Assembly (NCBI RefSeq): GCF_014643535.1
Contig: NZ_BMJQ01000019.1
Coordinates: 1-64,000, forward strand
Source: Aliidongia dinghuensis
GTDB taxonomy: Bacteria > Pseudomonadota > Alphaproteobacteria > ATCC43930 > CGMCC-115725
Length of the DNA stretch: 64,000 bases
Direction: 5' to 3'
Shown piece after piece: positions 8,239-16,266 of the stretch (position 1 is the first letter of the stretch; every line of letters starts with the position of its first letter). The notes under the pieces are model-generated. The model was not told the DNA's origin. It worked only from the letters and a program-made list of their open reading frames with translations, and did not search any database. The position numbers and the translations under genes were made by a program.

Positions 8239-8700
8239 TCAGTGCAACACTTCAGTTTGCTGCGACACGCTAGGCCAAGTCTCTTTGGCCTTGGGAATGT
8301 AGCCGGCCTTGTCCTTCCGCCACACGTCCCGGACCTTGTCGTTGTAGTTTAGGTACAGTTTGCCATCTTCGATGGAAAAGGCCGTCGGATCGATATCTGC
8401 CTTATGGCCGGTGGCAACGCCGTAGGCACAGAACCCGCCGAATTGCGGCGCATATTTCGAGGGGTCCGCGGCGAAGGCCTTCTGGTGCGCTTCCGACGCG
8501 AACTGATAGGTGACACCTTCATAGACGAAGGCGTGTGCCTTCGAGCCCTTCACCGGCTTGTTGTCGGTGAAGTAAGCGACCGGATCATAGCCCTTGATGG
8601 CCACCCCATTCGTTTCATTGACCGATTCCGCATGGGCGCCGTTCGCCCACACCATGATGACCAGGGCCGTCGTAGCCGCAATTTTTATCAATCTCGACAT
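8239..8700 (-). CDS. Secreted YHS-domain protein
   Basis: A 153-residue protein with an N-terminal signal sequence (hydrophobic residues about 5-20, ending GAHAES) and a YHS domain: AIKGYDPVAYFTDNKPVKGS, YQFASEAHQKAFAADPSKY and GGFCAYGVA. The lone Cys in FGGFCAYG is the usual position in secreted YHS proteins, which are often linked to metals or redox stress. The start at 8700 has GGAAG 11 bases ahead; a longer in-frame extension lacks a signal peptide. It sits between a DoxX-like gene and the LLM oxidoreductase on the same strand. Confidence 0.88.
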   Translation of the reverse strand: MSRLIKIAATTALVIMVWANGAHAESVNETNGVAIKGYDPVAYFTDNKPVKGSKAHAFVYEGVTYQFASEAHQKAFAADPSKYAPQFGGFCAYGVATGHKADIDPTAFSIEDGKLYLNYNDKVRDVWRKDKAGYIPKAKETWPSVSQQTEVLH

Positions 8701-8900
8701 TTTCGGAGACTTCCTTTCGAGACCTGGGGAATGGCGACCGACCGGCGCCATCCCATAAATAAACGGCCGTCCTAAAACTCGGAAATCGCATCGGCTCATA
8801 TTGTCGTGAGCGCCAAGGCACCACGCTTCGTCGGCCCGGCCAAGTCGGAATGGTTTGAACGGAAAAAGCGACCGCCCCAACCGGCGGTACCCCCGATCCC

Positions 8901-9494
8901 TCAGATCCAGGCGGGAACCGGGACGCCAAATCGCCGAGCGATCGCGGCTACCTGCTCACGCTGCCAGAACAGCACGACCCAGGCCGTCGTCCACACCGAG
9001 CAGGCTTCCTTGAACAGGATGCCGCCGTCGCCATAAGGATCGGTCCCGAGCGGCGAGACGAGATGAAAGAACATGGCTCCGGACATCAGCATGAGAGCCC
9101 CGATCGCGCCGAGGCCCTGGACCGGCGGCGTCAGTATGACGATCGAGGCGATGATCTCGCAGCTTGCGACGCCGATGCGCATGAATTTCTCATGGCCGTG
9201 AAACCCCAGCCAATCGGTGAGGGTCGTGAAGAGATCGACGCTGCCCGGGTGACCGAACAGCTTGTACTGCTCGTACCAGAGGAGAATGAACGCGATATAG
9301 GCAGCGCCCAGCCAGCGAAAGCCGCGTTGTAGGGCTTCGCCGCTTTGGACAGAGGTTGCCGCCAAAATGATCACAAGGAGAACCGGCAGCACAATCGAGA
9401 CCAGCCCCAGGTCCTGCAGGGCCGGATTCCCGGTGGCGATCGCAGCGCCGATCAGAAAGGCGCCGATGAGATCAAAGCGCGTGAGCGAGGTCAT
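8901..9494 (-). CDS. DoxX-like integral membrane protein
   Basis: A 197-residue membrane protein with about five hydrophobic helices. The segments YIAFILLWYEQYKLFGH, MRIGVASCEIIASIVIL and GALMLMSGAMFFHLVSPLG match the DoxX/DUF417-like family. GGGAGGA precedes the ATG at 9494 with eight-base spacing. The family is linked to oxidative or thiol stress but has no settled biochemical role. The YHS-protein gene follows 200 bases downstream on the same strand, separated by a gap without a gene. Confidence 0.8.
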   Translation of the reverse strand: MTSLTRFDLIGAFLIGAAIATGNPALQDLGLVSIVLPVLLVIILAATSVQSGEALQRGFRWLGAAYIAFILLWYEQYKLFGHPGSVDLFTTLTDWLGFHGHEKFMRIGVASCEIIASIVILTPPVQGLGAIGALMLMSGAMFFHLVSPLGTDPYGDGGILFKEACSVWTTAWVVLFWQREQVAAIARRFGVPVPAWI

Positions 9495-9763
9495 CAACTT
9501 CGTCCTCCCGTAAACGGCCGGAGCCATCCCGATAAAGCAGCTTCAACGTGTATTCCCGATCCGCGCGCGGTTCTCGACAGGCAGCCGACAAGCACTTCCA
9601 GCCAGACAAACAAAGTTGCCGACCGATCAAGAAGCATGCTTAGTTGTCGCGCCAGATAGTGCCAGGGCGCGACGCGCAATGCCGCTTCAACATTTCTCAA
9701 GCGGGCTCACTTATTGGTGATCACCTGCGCACTATTTTACGATGCAACCGAGGTCCGCGGCAC

Positions 9764-10504
9764 CTAACTGGAAGCGCCCAACCGGGCGAGCAGCGGTGCC
9801 AGTTCCGTTAGCCGGGCAACGCGGTGGTCGGCCTGGTGGCCAAGTTGCTCCTCACCGCCACGCATCAATCGGTAAAACTCGGCCGGCCCGACGTCCGAGT
9901 TCGCGGGCGCCAGCATGCCCTGGGCGCGCTCGATCCAGGCGACACGGAAGCCAAAGCGCTTGGCACCGGCGACATCGAAGCCGTTGGACGAGACGAACAG
10001 CACTTCCTCCGGCCGCACGCCCAGTGCCACCTCGACCAGGGCATAGCACGCAGGATCCGGCTTGAACGCCTTGGCCCGGTCGACGCTGATAATATCGGTG
10101 AAGAGGTCGGCAACGCCGCTCGAGACAACGAGAGCGTCCAGCATCATCGGGCTACCGTTCGACAGGATGGCGAGTTTGTGCTCACTCATCTGATCGAGCG
10201 CCTGGCGCGCCTCGTCATGGAGATCGAGGCTGAGATACTTGTGCATGAGCGGGTCGCAGATCGATGGATCAGGCTCGACGCCGACGCTCCGGAGCGAGAA
10301 TTCGAGCGCAGCGCGGGTCACCGGCCAGAAATCCTCGTAATCCCCCATCAAGCTCCTGAGCCAGCTGTACTCGAGCTGCTTCAGCCGCCAGAGCTGGGTC
10401 ACGAGTTCGCCCTTGCCGCCACAGAGCTCGGTCGCAAGCGACCTGACCGACTGAACGTCGTAGAGCGTGCCGTAGGCGTCGAAGACAATCGCGCGGATGG
10501 TCAT
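9764..10504 (-). CDS. Haloacid dehalogenase, type II (HAD superfamily)
   Basis: A 246-residue cytoplasmic HAD hydrolase of the (S)-2-haloacid dehalogenase branch. The nucleophile motif is IVFDAYGTLYD (Asp9), motif II is LAILSNGSP with its Ser/Asn pair, the motif III Lys is in KAFKPDPACYALV, and motif IV is FVSSNGFDVAGAKRFG. In this branch SNGFD positions the acid that activates water against the alkyl-enzyme ester. It lies just downstream of an acetate-type symporter on the same strand, which suggests that the two together import and dehalogenate a short haloacid such as chloroacetate; that pairing is an inference. Confidence 0.88.
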   Translation of the reverse strand: MTIRAIVFDAYGTLYDVQSVRSLATELCGGKGELVTQLWRLKQLEYSWLRSLMGDYEDFWPVTRAALEFSLRSVGVEPDPSICDPLMHKYLSLDLHDEARQALDQMSEHKLAILSNGSPMMLDALVVSSGVADLFTDIISVDRAKAFKPDPACYALVEVALGVRPEEVLFVSSNGFDVAGAKRFGFRVAWIERAQGMLAPANSDVGPAEFYRLMRGGEEQLGHQADHRVARLTELAPLLARLGASS

Positions 10505-10532
10505 CTCGATTTTCCCTTCTGATCTCGTTGCC

Positions 10533-12059
10533 TCAGGAGTCGGCCGCGAGCCCGGTATGGACGCGGAGCAGCACGTCGTCGAAGCGCGCCTCGTTGGCCG
10601 GATCGCGCCCGGCGAGGAGCGTGCCCAGCACGGCGCCGAGGAAGCCCAGCGGCAGCGATACCACCGTCGGATTGACCAAGGGCCAGATCGCGTCCGCGCC
10701 ACGCATGGCCGGGCCGAGGAGCGCCAGCACCACCGATGAGACCAGCCCGAACAGGATGCCGCCCACGACGCCACCGGTGTTGAAGCGGCGCCAGAACAGC
10801 GACAGCACCAGGACCGGGAAGTTGGCGCTGGCGGCGACGCAGATCGCCAGGATCACGAGCACCGCAACGTTGATCCCTTGCGCCAGGATGCCGAGGGCGA
10901 TCGCCAGAACGCCGATTGCAACCGACGAGACGCGGGCGATCTGGATCTGCCGGCGCTCGTCGACCTGCCCACGCCGCACCCAGTTCACGTAGAAATCATG
11001 GCAGATGGCACCGGAGGTCGAGAGCGTCAGGGCCGAGACCACGGCCAGGATGGTGGCGACCGCCACGGCTGAGACGAAGCCCAGCATGAGCTCGCCGCCG
11101 AACGAGCCGGCGCCGCCGCCCAGATATTGCGCGAGCAGCGGCAAGGTCAGGTTGCCGCCCTTGTCGGCCGCGCGGAGGGCGTCCTGCCCGACCAGGTCGG
11201 TGGCCGCGAGCCCGAGCAGCGTGGTCGCCAGGAAGAAGCCGCCGGCCAGGAACATGACCCAGATGACCGACCGCCGCGCCGTCTTGGCGTCCGGAACGGT
11301 GTAGAAGCGTGTCATCACATGGGGCAGGCCCGCCAGGCCCAGCACATAGCCCAGGCCCAGCGACACTTCATCGAACGGATTCTTCAGGTAGTTGCCGGGC
11401 GCCAGGAACTTCGCCCCGTAAGCCGCCTCAGCCCGGCCAAAGAGCGCCGTCGGATCGAAACCGACGGCACCGAGCGCCAGCGCCAAAACGATGACCGCCG
11501 CCGCCAGCATCAGCCCGGCCTTGACGATCTGCACCCAGGTCGTGGCCAGCATGCCGCCGAAGGCGACATAGAGGATCATGGCGATCCCGACCAGCACGAC
11601 GGCGACATCATAGGGGATGCCGGTCAAGAGCCTGATCAGCACGCCTGCGCCCGCCATCTGCGGCGTCAGATAGGCGAAGTTGACGACGATCGTGCCGGTG
11701 ATGGCGGCAAGCAGCGAGGGCCGCGTCTGCATCCGATAGAGAATGATGTCGCCGAGCGTGTATTTGCCGGCGTTGCGCAGCGGCTCGGCGATCATGAACA
11801 GCACGGTGCAGAAGGCGACGAGCGGCCCGAGCGCGTAGAACGCGCCATCCATGCCATAGAGCGCGGTCAGACCGGTGAAGCCCAGGAAGGCGGCGGCGCT
11901 GCACCAGTCGCCGGCAAGCGCGAAGCCGTTCTGCGCGGCGGTCAGGCTGCTGCCGGCCGCATAGAAATCGCTGGTCGTGCGTGTCCGCTTGGCGGCCCAG
12001 TAGGTGATGGCGAGCGTAACCGCCAGGATGATCGCGAAGATCGCGAGCGTCAGGCTCAT
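10533..12059 (-). CDS. actP: Sodium:solute symporter, ActP/monocarboxylate type
   Basis: A 508-residue SSF-family transporter with about 13 membrane helices. Recognisable segments are the N-terminal TYWAAKRTRTTSDFYAAGSS, NGFALAGDWCSAAAFLGFTG and GLPHVMTRFYTVPD, all typical of cation/acetate symporters. It would bring acetate, glycolate or related short acids through the inner membrane with Na+. It overlaps its upstream partner, a DUF485 protein, by four bases; this DUF485-ActP pair is conserved (yjcH-actP). The haloacid dehalogenase gene follows 28 bases downstream. Confidence 0.92.
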   Translation of the reverse strand: MSLTLAIFAIILAVTLAITYWAAKRTRTTSDFYAAGSSLTAAQNGFALAGDWCSAAAFLGFTGLTALYGMDGAFYALGPLVAFCTVLFMIAEPLRNAGKYTLGDIILYRMQTRPSLLAAITGTIVVNFAYLTPQMAGAGVLIRLLTGIPYDVAVVLVGIAMILYVAFGGMLATTWVQIVKAGLMLAAAVIVLALALGAVGFDPTALFGRAEAAYGAKFLAPGNYLKNPFDEVSLGLGYVLGLAGLPHVMTRFYTVPDAKTARRSVIWVMFLAGGFFLATTLLGLAATDLVGQDALRAADKGGNLTLPLLAQYLGGGAGSFGGELMLGFVSAVAVATILAVVSALTLSTSGAICHDFYVNWVRRGQVDERRQIQIARVSSVAIGVLAIALGILAQGINVAVLVILAICVAASANFPVLVLSLFWRRFNTGGVVGGILFGLVSSVVLALLGPAMRGADAIWPLVNPTVVSLPLGFLGAVLGTLLAGRDPANEARFDDVLLRVHTGLAADS

Positions 12060-12382
12060 GGCGCCTGCCTCCCGAGGATCCGGTCGGCCAGGGGATCGAA
12101 ATGCCGGTTGGCGACACGCACATAGATGAGCGCCAGGCCCCAGGCGATCAGGTAATTGGCGCCGATCAGCACGAAGCCCAGATTGACCGGCCCGATCGCC
12201 GGCGCCGACAGAAGCGCCCGCGCGAAGCCGGCGAGGACCGTCAGGCCGACATAGCTCACCATGTAGATGAGCGTCATGAGGCCGACGAAGCGCAACTTCT
12301 TCGCCACGAGCTCGGCCACGGCACTTGGGTGGTCAAGCGCTATCGGCCGGACCTCCCCATAGGTCACCACGTCTTCGACCAT
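12056..12382 (-). CDS. DUF485/DUF4212-type small membrane partner of the symporter
   Basis: A 108-residue protein with two membrane helices, LRFVGLMTLIYMVSYVGLTV and VNLGFVLIGANYLIAWGLAL, the layout of YjcH-type proteins encoded immediately before ActP. Its role is thought to be assembly or modulation of the symporter. The stop overlaps the actP start (ATGA). A long hydrophilic N-terminus of about 30 residues precedes the first helix. Confidence 0.88.
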   Translation of the reverse strand: MVEDVVTYGEVRPIALDHPSAVAELVAKKLRFVGLMTLIYMVSYVGLTVLAGFARALLSAPAIGPVNLGFVLIGANYLIAWGLALIYVRVANRHFDPLADRILGRQAP

Positions 12383-12411
12383 CTCCGCCTCCCTGCTTCG
12401 TTATTCGAACA

Positions 12412-12431
12412 CCGGCCTTATGAGCGGCCGG
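12412..12431 (-). terminator. Hairpin downstream of the GST operon
   Basis: An inverted repeat, CCGGCC and GGCCGG with an eight-base loop, lies 60 bases beyond the stop of the last GST gene. There is no clear T-run on that strand, so it is at best a weak or factor-assisted end of transcription. Confidence 0.3.
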
Positions 12432-12490
12432 ATTGTTGTTGCCGGCGGTGCACCGGCTGTCTCCTGGACCAGAAGAGCGGCGCGCCGCGG

Positions 12491-13195
12491 TCAGGCTCTC
12501 GCAACACTCGCCGCCGTCTGGCCGAACAGGATCTTCTTGCCCTCATCCGTTACGGCCGGCTGGGCCGAGAAAGGCTCGCCCTTGGCGTAGGCGCGCAGCG
12601 TGGCGGGGCGCTCGCGGATGCTGTCGAACCAGCGGCGCAGGTTGGCGAAATCGTCAAGGTTCTGCTGTTGCCGCTTCCAGGGCACGACCCACGGATAGGC
12701 CGCCATATCGGCGATGCTGTAGTCATCGCCCGCAAGGAACGGCCGGCCAGCCAGCCGGCGATCCATGACGCCGTAGAGCCGGTTGGTCTCGTTGACGTAG
12801 CGATTGATGGCGTAGGGGATCGTCTCCGGCGCGTAGACGCCGAAATGATGGTTCTGCCCGGCCATGGGCCCGAGACCGCCCATCTGCCAGAACAGCCATT
12901 CCGTCACGGTCTTGCGCCCGCGCAGGTCGGTCGGAAGGAAGCGACCGGTCTTCTCGGCGAGATAGAGCAGGATCGCGCCGGATTCGAACACCGTGACCGC
13001 CTCGCCCCCGTCGGCCGGCGCGCGGTCGATGATGGCAGGCATTCGATTGTTCGGCGAGAACGCCAGGAATTCCGCCCTGAACTGGTCGCCGGCACTGATG
13101 TTGACGGGATGGATAGTGTAGTCGAGCCCCGCCTCCTCCAGAAACATCGTAATCTTGTGGCCGTTTGGCGTCGGCCAGTAATAGAGCTGGATCAT
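12491..13195 (-). CDS. Glutathione S-transferase, Ure2p/YghU-like (copy 2)
   Basis: A 234-residue GST. The thioredoxin-fold N-terminus starts IQLYYWPTPNGHKITMFLEE, followed by the cis-proline region NNRMPAIID and the glutathione-contact motif FESGAILLYLAEKTG; the helical C-domain carries DDYSIADMAAYPWV. The pattern W-x-P-T-P-N-G is characteristic of the Ure2p/Nu-class group, which often has disulfide-bond reductase activity. It has the same length as the upstream GST and similar motifs throughout, so the two arose by tandem duplication. The role is probably thiol or electrophile detoxification. Confidence 0.93.
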   Translation of the reverse strand: MIQLYYWPTPNGHKITMFLEEAGLDYTIHPVNISAGDQFRAEFLAFSPNNRMPAIIDRAPADGGEAVTVFESGAILLYLAEKTGRFLPTDLRGRKTVTEWLFWQMGGLGPMAGQNHHFGVYAPETIPYAINRYVNETNRLYGVMDRRLAGRPFLAGDDYSIADMAAYPWVVPWKRQQQNLDDFANLRRWFDSIRERPATLRAYAKGEPFSAQPAVTDEGKKILFGQTAASVARA

Positions 13196-13256
13196 TTCCC
13201 TCGTTTTCCTTGCTTCGCACCGCGTCAGAGCGCCGGACGGTCCTTCAGGCCGCTCC

Positions 13257-13961
13257 TCAGGCCGCCGGTGGATAGTTGGACGGGAAGAGCGCGCGCTTGG
13301 TCTCCTCGTCATTCACCTTCTTGAAGGAATGGTCCTTGGCGACGGCCCGCGCCCGGGCGACCGCCGGCCGCGCGTCGACGGTCTCGAACAACCGCTTCAG
13401 ATGGGGGAATGGCGCCAGGGGATCGTCAACGCTCTTACGCACACGCGAAGCACGATCGAGCCAGCCCCAAGCGGAGATGTCGGCGATCGTGTAGCTGTCG
13501 CCGGCGATGAAGTTCCGGCCCTCGAGATGGTCGTTCAGCACCTGGTAGTGGCGTTCCGCCTCTCGGCGGTAGCGGTTCACGGCATAGTCGTTGCCTTCCG
13601 GTGCCGCGAACTGGAAATGCACGGACTGGCCGGAGAACGGCCCGAGGCCGGAGGCGATGAACAGCAGCCAGGACAGCAGCTCCGGCCGGTCCTCCGGCTC
13701 GCCCAGGAGCTTGCCGGTCTTCCGGGCGAGATAGAGCAGGATCGCCGTCGAGTCGAAGACGCGCGCCTCTCTGCCACCCGGTCCGTCCGTATCGACGATC
13801 GCCGGTACCTTGCCGTTGGGATTGATGGCACGGAAAGCGGGCGCGTGCTGCTCACCCTTGCTGGTATCGACGGGGACGACTTCGTAGGACAACCCCGTTT
13901 CTTCTAGAAAGAGCGCGATCTTGGCGGGGTTCGGCGTCGGGTGGAAATAGAAGCGGATCAT
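13257..13961 (-). CDS. Glutathione S-transferase, Ure2p/YghU-like (copy 1)
   Basis: A 234-residue GST paralogous to its downstream neighbour: IRFYFHPTPNPAKIALFLEE, GKVPAIVD, FDSTAILLYLARKTGKL and the C-domain motif DSYTIADISAWGWLDRASR. The catalytic serine/asparagine region after HPTPN keeps Asn but has Pro-Ala where the neighbour has Gly-His, so the substrates may differ. It lies between the peroxiredoxin and the second GST on one strand, with gaps of about 60 bases. A candidate TetR operator stands in front of the whole set. Confidence 0.93.
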   Translation of the reverse strand: MIRFYFHPTPNPAKIALFLEETGLSYEVVPVDTSKGEQHAPAFRAINPNGKVPAIVDTDGPGGREARVFDSTAILLYLARKTGKLLGEPEDRPELLSWLLFIASGLGPFSGQSVHFQFAAPEGNDYAVNRYRREAERHYQVLNDHLEGRNFIAGDSYTIADISAWGWLDRASRVRKSVDDPLAPFPHLKRLFETVDARPAVARARAVAKDHSFKKVNDEETKRALFPSNYPPAA

Positions 13962-14017
13962 GGCTCTCTTTCGGCTTGGCAAGGTTGGCGTCGACCAGGG
14001 CGTAGGCCGGGCTCGGA

Positions 14018-14671
14018 TCAGGCCGACCGCATGGACCTGAGGGCGGCGAGGATCTCGTCGGGTTCGAGACGCTTGCGGTAATCGACGTCTACGGCGGCGA
14101 GCGTCACGCGGCCGTCGGGCGCGACGACATAGGTCGCCGGCACCGGCAGTTCCCAGCTCTCGTCGCCATTGATGGGCGGCAAGGCCTTGTTGCTCGAGCG
14201 GAGCGCCACCTGCAGTTCCTCGGGCAAGGCCCAGACAAGGCCGTAGCTGCGGGCGACCTCGTTGCCGACGTCGCTCAGCACATTGAACGTGAGTTCGTTC
14301 GCTTCCGCAGTCGAGAGCGAGCCATCCGGCAGTTGCGGCGAGATCGCGACCAGCGCCGCACCGAGCTCGGCCATCTCCGGCAAGGCGGCCTGATAGGCGC
14401 GGAGCTGGATGTTGCAATAGGGGCACCAGCCGCCGCGATAGAACGTCACGACGACTGGCCCGTACCCGAGCAGGTCCTTCAAGGCCACGGGCTCGCCCCG
14501 ATGATTCGCCAGCGTGAAGTTCGGCGCCTGGTCGTCGAGCCCGATCGCCTGTCGTTGGGCGAAGCTGGCGCGCAGTTCGGCGATCTTGGTCTCATAGAGC
14601 GCCGGCCTGCCGGCGGGCGCAGTACGCGTGAACTCGGCTTTGAAGGCGTCAAGCTCTTGCTGCAATCCCAT
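14018..14671 (-). CDS. Peroxiredoxin-like (AhpC/TSA family) protein
   Basis: A 217-residue thioredoxin-fold protein. The redox motif GGWCPYCNIQLRAY puts two cysteines at 83 and 86, a CxxC arrangement found in the PRX-like2/AhpC-TSA subgroup rather than the single peroxidatic Cys of typical 2-Cys enzymes. Other family segments are DQAPNFTLANHRGEPVALKD and ATYVVAPDGRV. It probably reduces peroxides or disulfides with glutathione or thioredoxin, consistent with the two GST genes downstream. It is the first gene of the set, and the palindrome at 14741-14760 lies 70-89 bases upstream of its ATG. Confidence 0.88.
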   Translation of the reverse strand: MGLQQELDAFKAEFTRTAPAGRPALYETKIAELRASFAQRQAIGLDDQAPNFTLANHRGEPVALKDLLGYGPVVVTFYRGGWCPYCNIQLRAYQAALPEMAELGAALVAISPQLPDGSLSTAEANELTFNVLSDVGNEVARSYGLVWALPEELQVALRSSNKALPPINGDESWELPVPATYVVAPDGRVTLAAVDVDYRKRLEPDEILAALRSMRSA

Positions 14672-14740
14672 CAGGGTTTCCTTCCCAACTGCTGATCGCG
14701 GAGGCCAAGGATGCCGTCCGCGTCCCTTGCGAGATTCCTA

Positions 14741-14760
14741 TTGGTACGATCGTTCTAAAA
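14741..14760. promoter_or_regulatory. Candidate TetR operator (site A)
   Basis: TTGGTACGATCGTTCTAAAA, an imperfect palindrome around ACGATCGT, lies 70-89 bases upstream of the peroxiredoxin start. It matches, at 18 of 20 positions, the palindrome at 19011-19032 upstream of the TetR gene, read on the opposite strand. It is the obvious candidate for control of the peroxiredoxin-GST-GST set by that TetR protein. Confidence 0.6.
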
Positions 14761-15049
14761 TGCATGGTCGACATGAGGGTGGCAAGAGGCGGTAGGTGAC
14801 ACGAAATGGTGAAGGGGGCGCCGGAGGTGGATGGAAGCCGCGTGGATGGCGTTGCTGGTCGATTAGTCGGCTTGCAAATGGACGTGCGCTCTCGACCTGA
14901 TCGACGGCTCTCCCCCGCGAATGCAGGTCGCGCGGAACATTCGCCATCTTCCACTTCATTCCTTTAGAGAAACGACGAACCGTTTCTCACATTTTACTTA
15001 CAGTGCCACCATCTGTGTTTGGACGGCGAGGGAAGATCGATCGTTATGA
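14761..15049. other. Intergenic stretch without a gene
   Basis: No reading frame here has convincing codon usage or recognisable motifs. The only structure noted is a perfect 8-bp inverted repeat, GAGAAACG and CGTTTCTC with a six-base loop, at 14967-14988. It lies 61 bases beyond the LysR stop and may mark the end of that transcript. Confidence 0.5.
14967..14988 (-). terminator. Inverted repeat downstream of the LysR gene
   Basis: GAGAAACG, loop GTTCGT, CGTTTCTC on the minus strand, just past the LysR stop. The stem is perfect but the following bases (TAAAGG) hold no U-run, so it is only a possible terminator; it could also be an operator. Confidence 0.35.
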
Positions 15050-15979
15050 TTAAATTCTCGCGTCGGTCGAGCTCGCCCCACTCGAGCAGATAGCATCGAT
15101 CAACACCCGAAGGGTTGGCGTCATCGGGCGGTCTACCGGGTAACACAGATAAAAGCCTGAAGCTGGGGTGGACCATGGTTCGAGGATTCGGACCAGTCGA
15201 CCCTCATTGAGGTGACCTGACACGCTCTTCTCGATTGCATACGCGATACCCAGCCCGTCGATCGCAGCTTGGACCGCAAGCTCTCGAGAGTTCGCGATCA
15301 TCGGGCCATCGACGACGATATTGAACCATCGGCCATTCTCGCAGAATTCCCATCTGGCCGGCCGATCTTGGCCAGGCAATCTCCAGGCGAGACAGCGATG
15401 CGCCAGCAGGTCGTGGGGACTCCCAGGGGTTCCGTATCGCGCAATGTAGTCCGGCGCCGCGACGGCAATTTGTCGGAATTCGCCGCCTAACCTAATGGTT
15501 ACCATCTCACGCTCGCCCCCCTCGGCAGCTCGGATGGACAGGTCGTAATCGGCGGCAGCCATGTCTATTGGTTCATCTCCCAGGGTCACATCCAGGACGA
15601 CCTCGGGATAGGTATCCGAAAACGAGCGGAGGATTGGGCGGACGAGCAATTCTGCCCCAACCGCGACGGTGTGAATCCTGACGACGTCGACTGCACGCTC
15701 GCTATAGCGCCTGGCTTGGCCCATTGCACTTTCGAGCTCCGCGATTGCGGGCCTGACACGCTGAAGCAACTGATCGCCCGCAGTCGTCAGCGCGACACGG
15801 CGAGTCGTTCGGCTAATCAACCTAACGCCAACGCTCTCTTCCAAGAGGCGGACCGTCCGGCTCAACGCGGAGTTCGTGATCCCCAACCCTTCGGCCGCCC
15901 GTGTATAATTTAGCGCCTCGGCAACAGCAACAAACGCGCGCAACTGGCCGAAGTCAGTGTTCGAGAGAGAGAAAATCAT
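15050..15979 (-). CDS. LysR-family transcriptional regulator
   Basis: A 309-residue LysR regulator. The N-terminal winged helix-turn-helix (about residues 8-66) shows AVAEALNYTRAAEGLGITNS and the linker LLEESVGVRLISRTTRRVAL; the effector domain contains the usual VAAPDYIARYG and DGLGIAYAIEKSV segments. Sequence resembles the subgroup near AraC-unrelated AaeR/DmlR-type regulators, but the inducer cannot be read. Its nearest neighbours are the peroxiredoxin operon downstream and the porin gene upstream, both on the same strand. Because it is not divergent from either, its target is uncertain. Confidence 0.92.
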   Translation of the reverse strand: MIFSLSNTDFGQLRAFVAVAEALNYTRAAEGLGITNSALSRTVRLLEESVGVRLISRTTRRVALTTAGDQLLQRVRPAIAELESAMGQARRYSERAVDVVRIHTVAVGAELLVRPILRSFSDTYPEVVLDVTLGDEPIDMAAADYDLSIRAAEGGEREMVTIRLGGEFRQIAVAAPDYIARYGTPGSPHDLLAHRCLAWRLPGQDRPARWEFCENGRWFNIVVDGPMIANSRELAVQAAIDGLGIAYAIEKSVSGHLNEGRLVRILEPWSTPASGFYLCYPVDRPMTPTLRVLIDAICSSGASSTDARI

Positions 15980-16106
15980 GGCGCTATCTGATGATTTTTT
16001 CCATCATCGACGTTTTCCAACCGCCCCTCGATCAGTGAACATTACACGGCAATGGTTGGAGACAATATCCGCCAAGACCATGACTTAGGTAACTGGCCTG
16101 GCCGTG

Positions 16107-16161
16107 GGGCCGCCGACAGGGTTTGAGCGTGGCAAAAGGAGCCGCTCTGACGGTGGGGGCT
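16107..16161. repeat. Direct repeat, copy 1 (downstream of the porin gene)
   Basis: A 55-base element beginning GGGCCGCCGACAGG that matches 17971-18025 at 46 of 55 positions, in the same orientation and without gaps. The two copies bracket the porin gene. The origin is unknown. Confidence 0.7.
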
Positions 16162-16168
16162 CTCGTTC

Positions 16169-16247
16169 AGACCGAGGGCCGGCGCGCCCGCCTCAGTCCC
16201 AGGCGAAGGAAAATGGGAGAGCGGCGAACCGCTCTACCCCTCGGTCT
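16169..16247 (-). terminator. Nested terminator hairpin after the porin gene
   Basis: Just past the porin stop the minus strand forms AGAGCGG-TTCG-CCGCTCT (16218-16235), a stable UUCG-capped stem followed by CCCATTTT. Around it AGACCGAGGG (16169-16178) and CCCTCGGTCT (16238-16247) form a second 10-bp stem. This is the best rho-independent terminator in this part of the window. Confidence 0.6.
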
Positions 16248-16266
16248 CATGAAGCTGCCACGCCGC

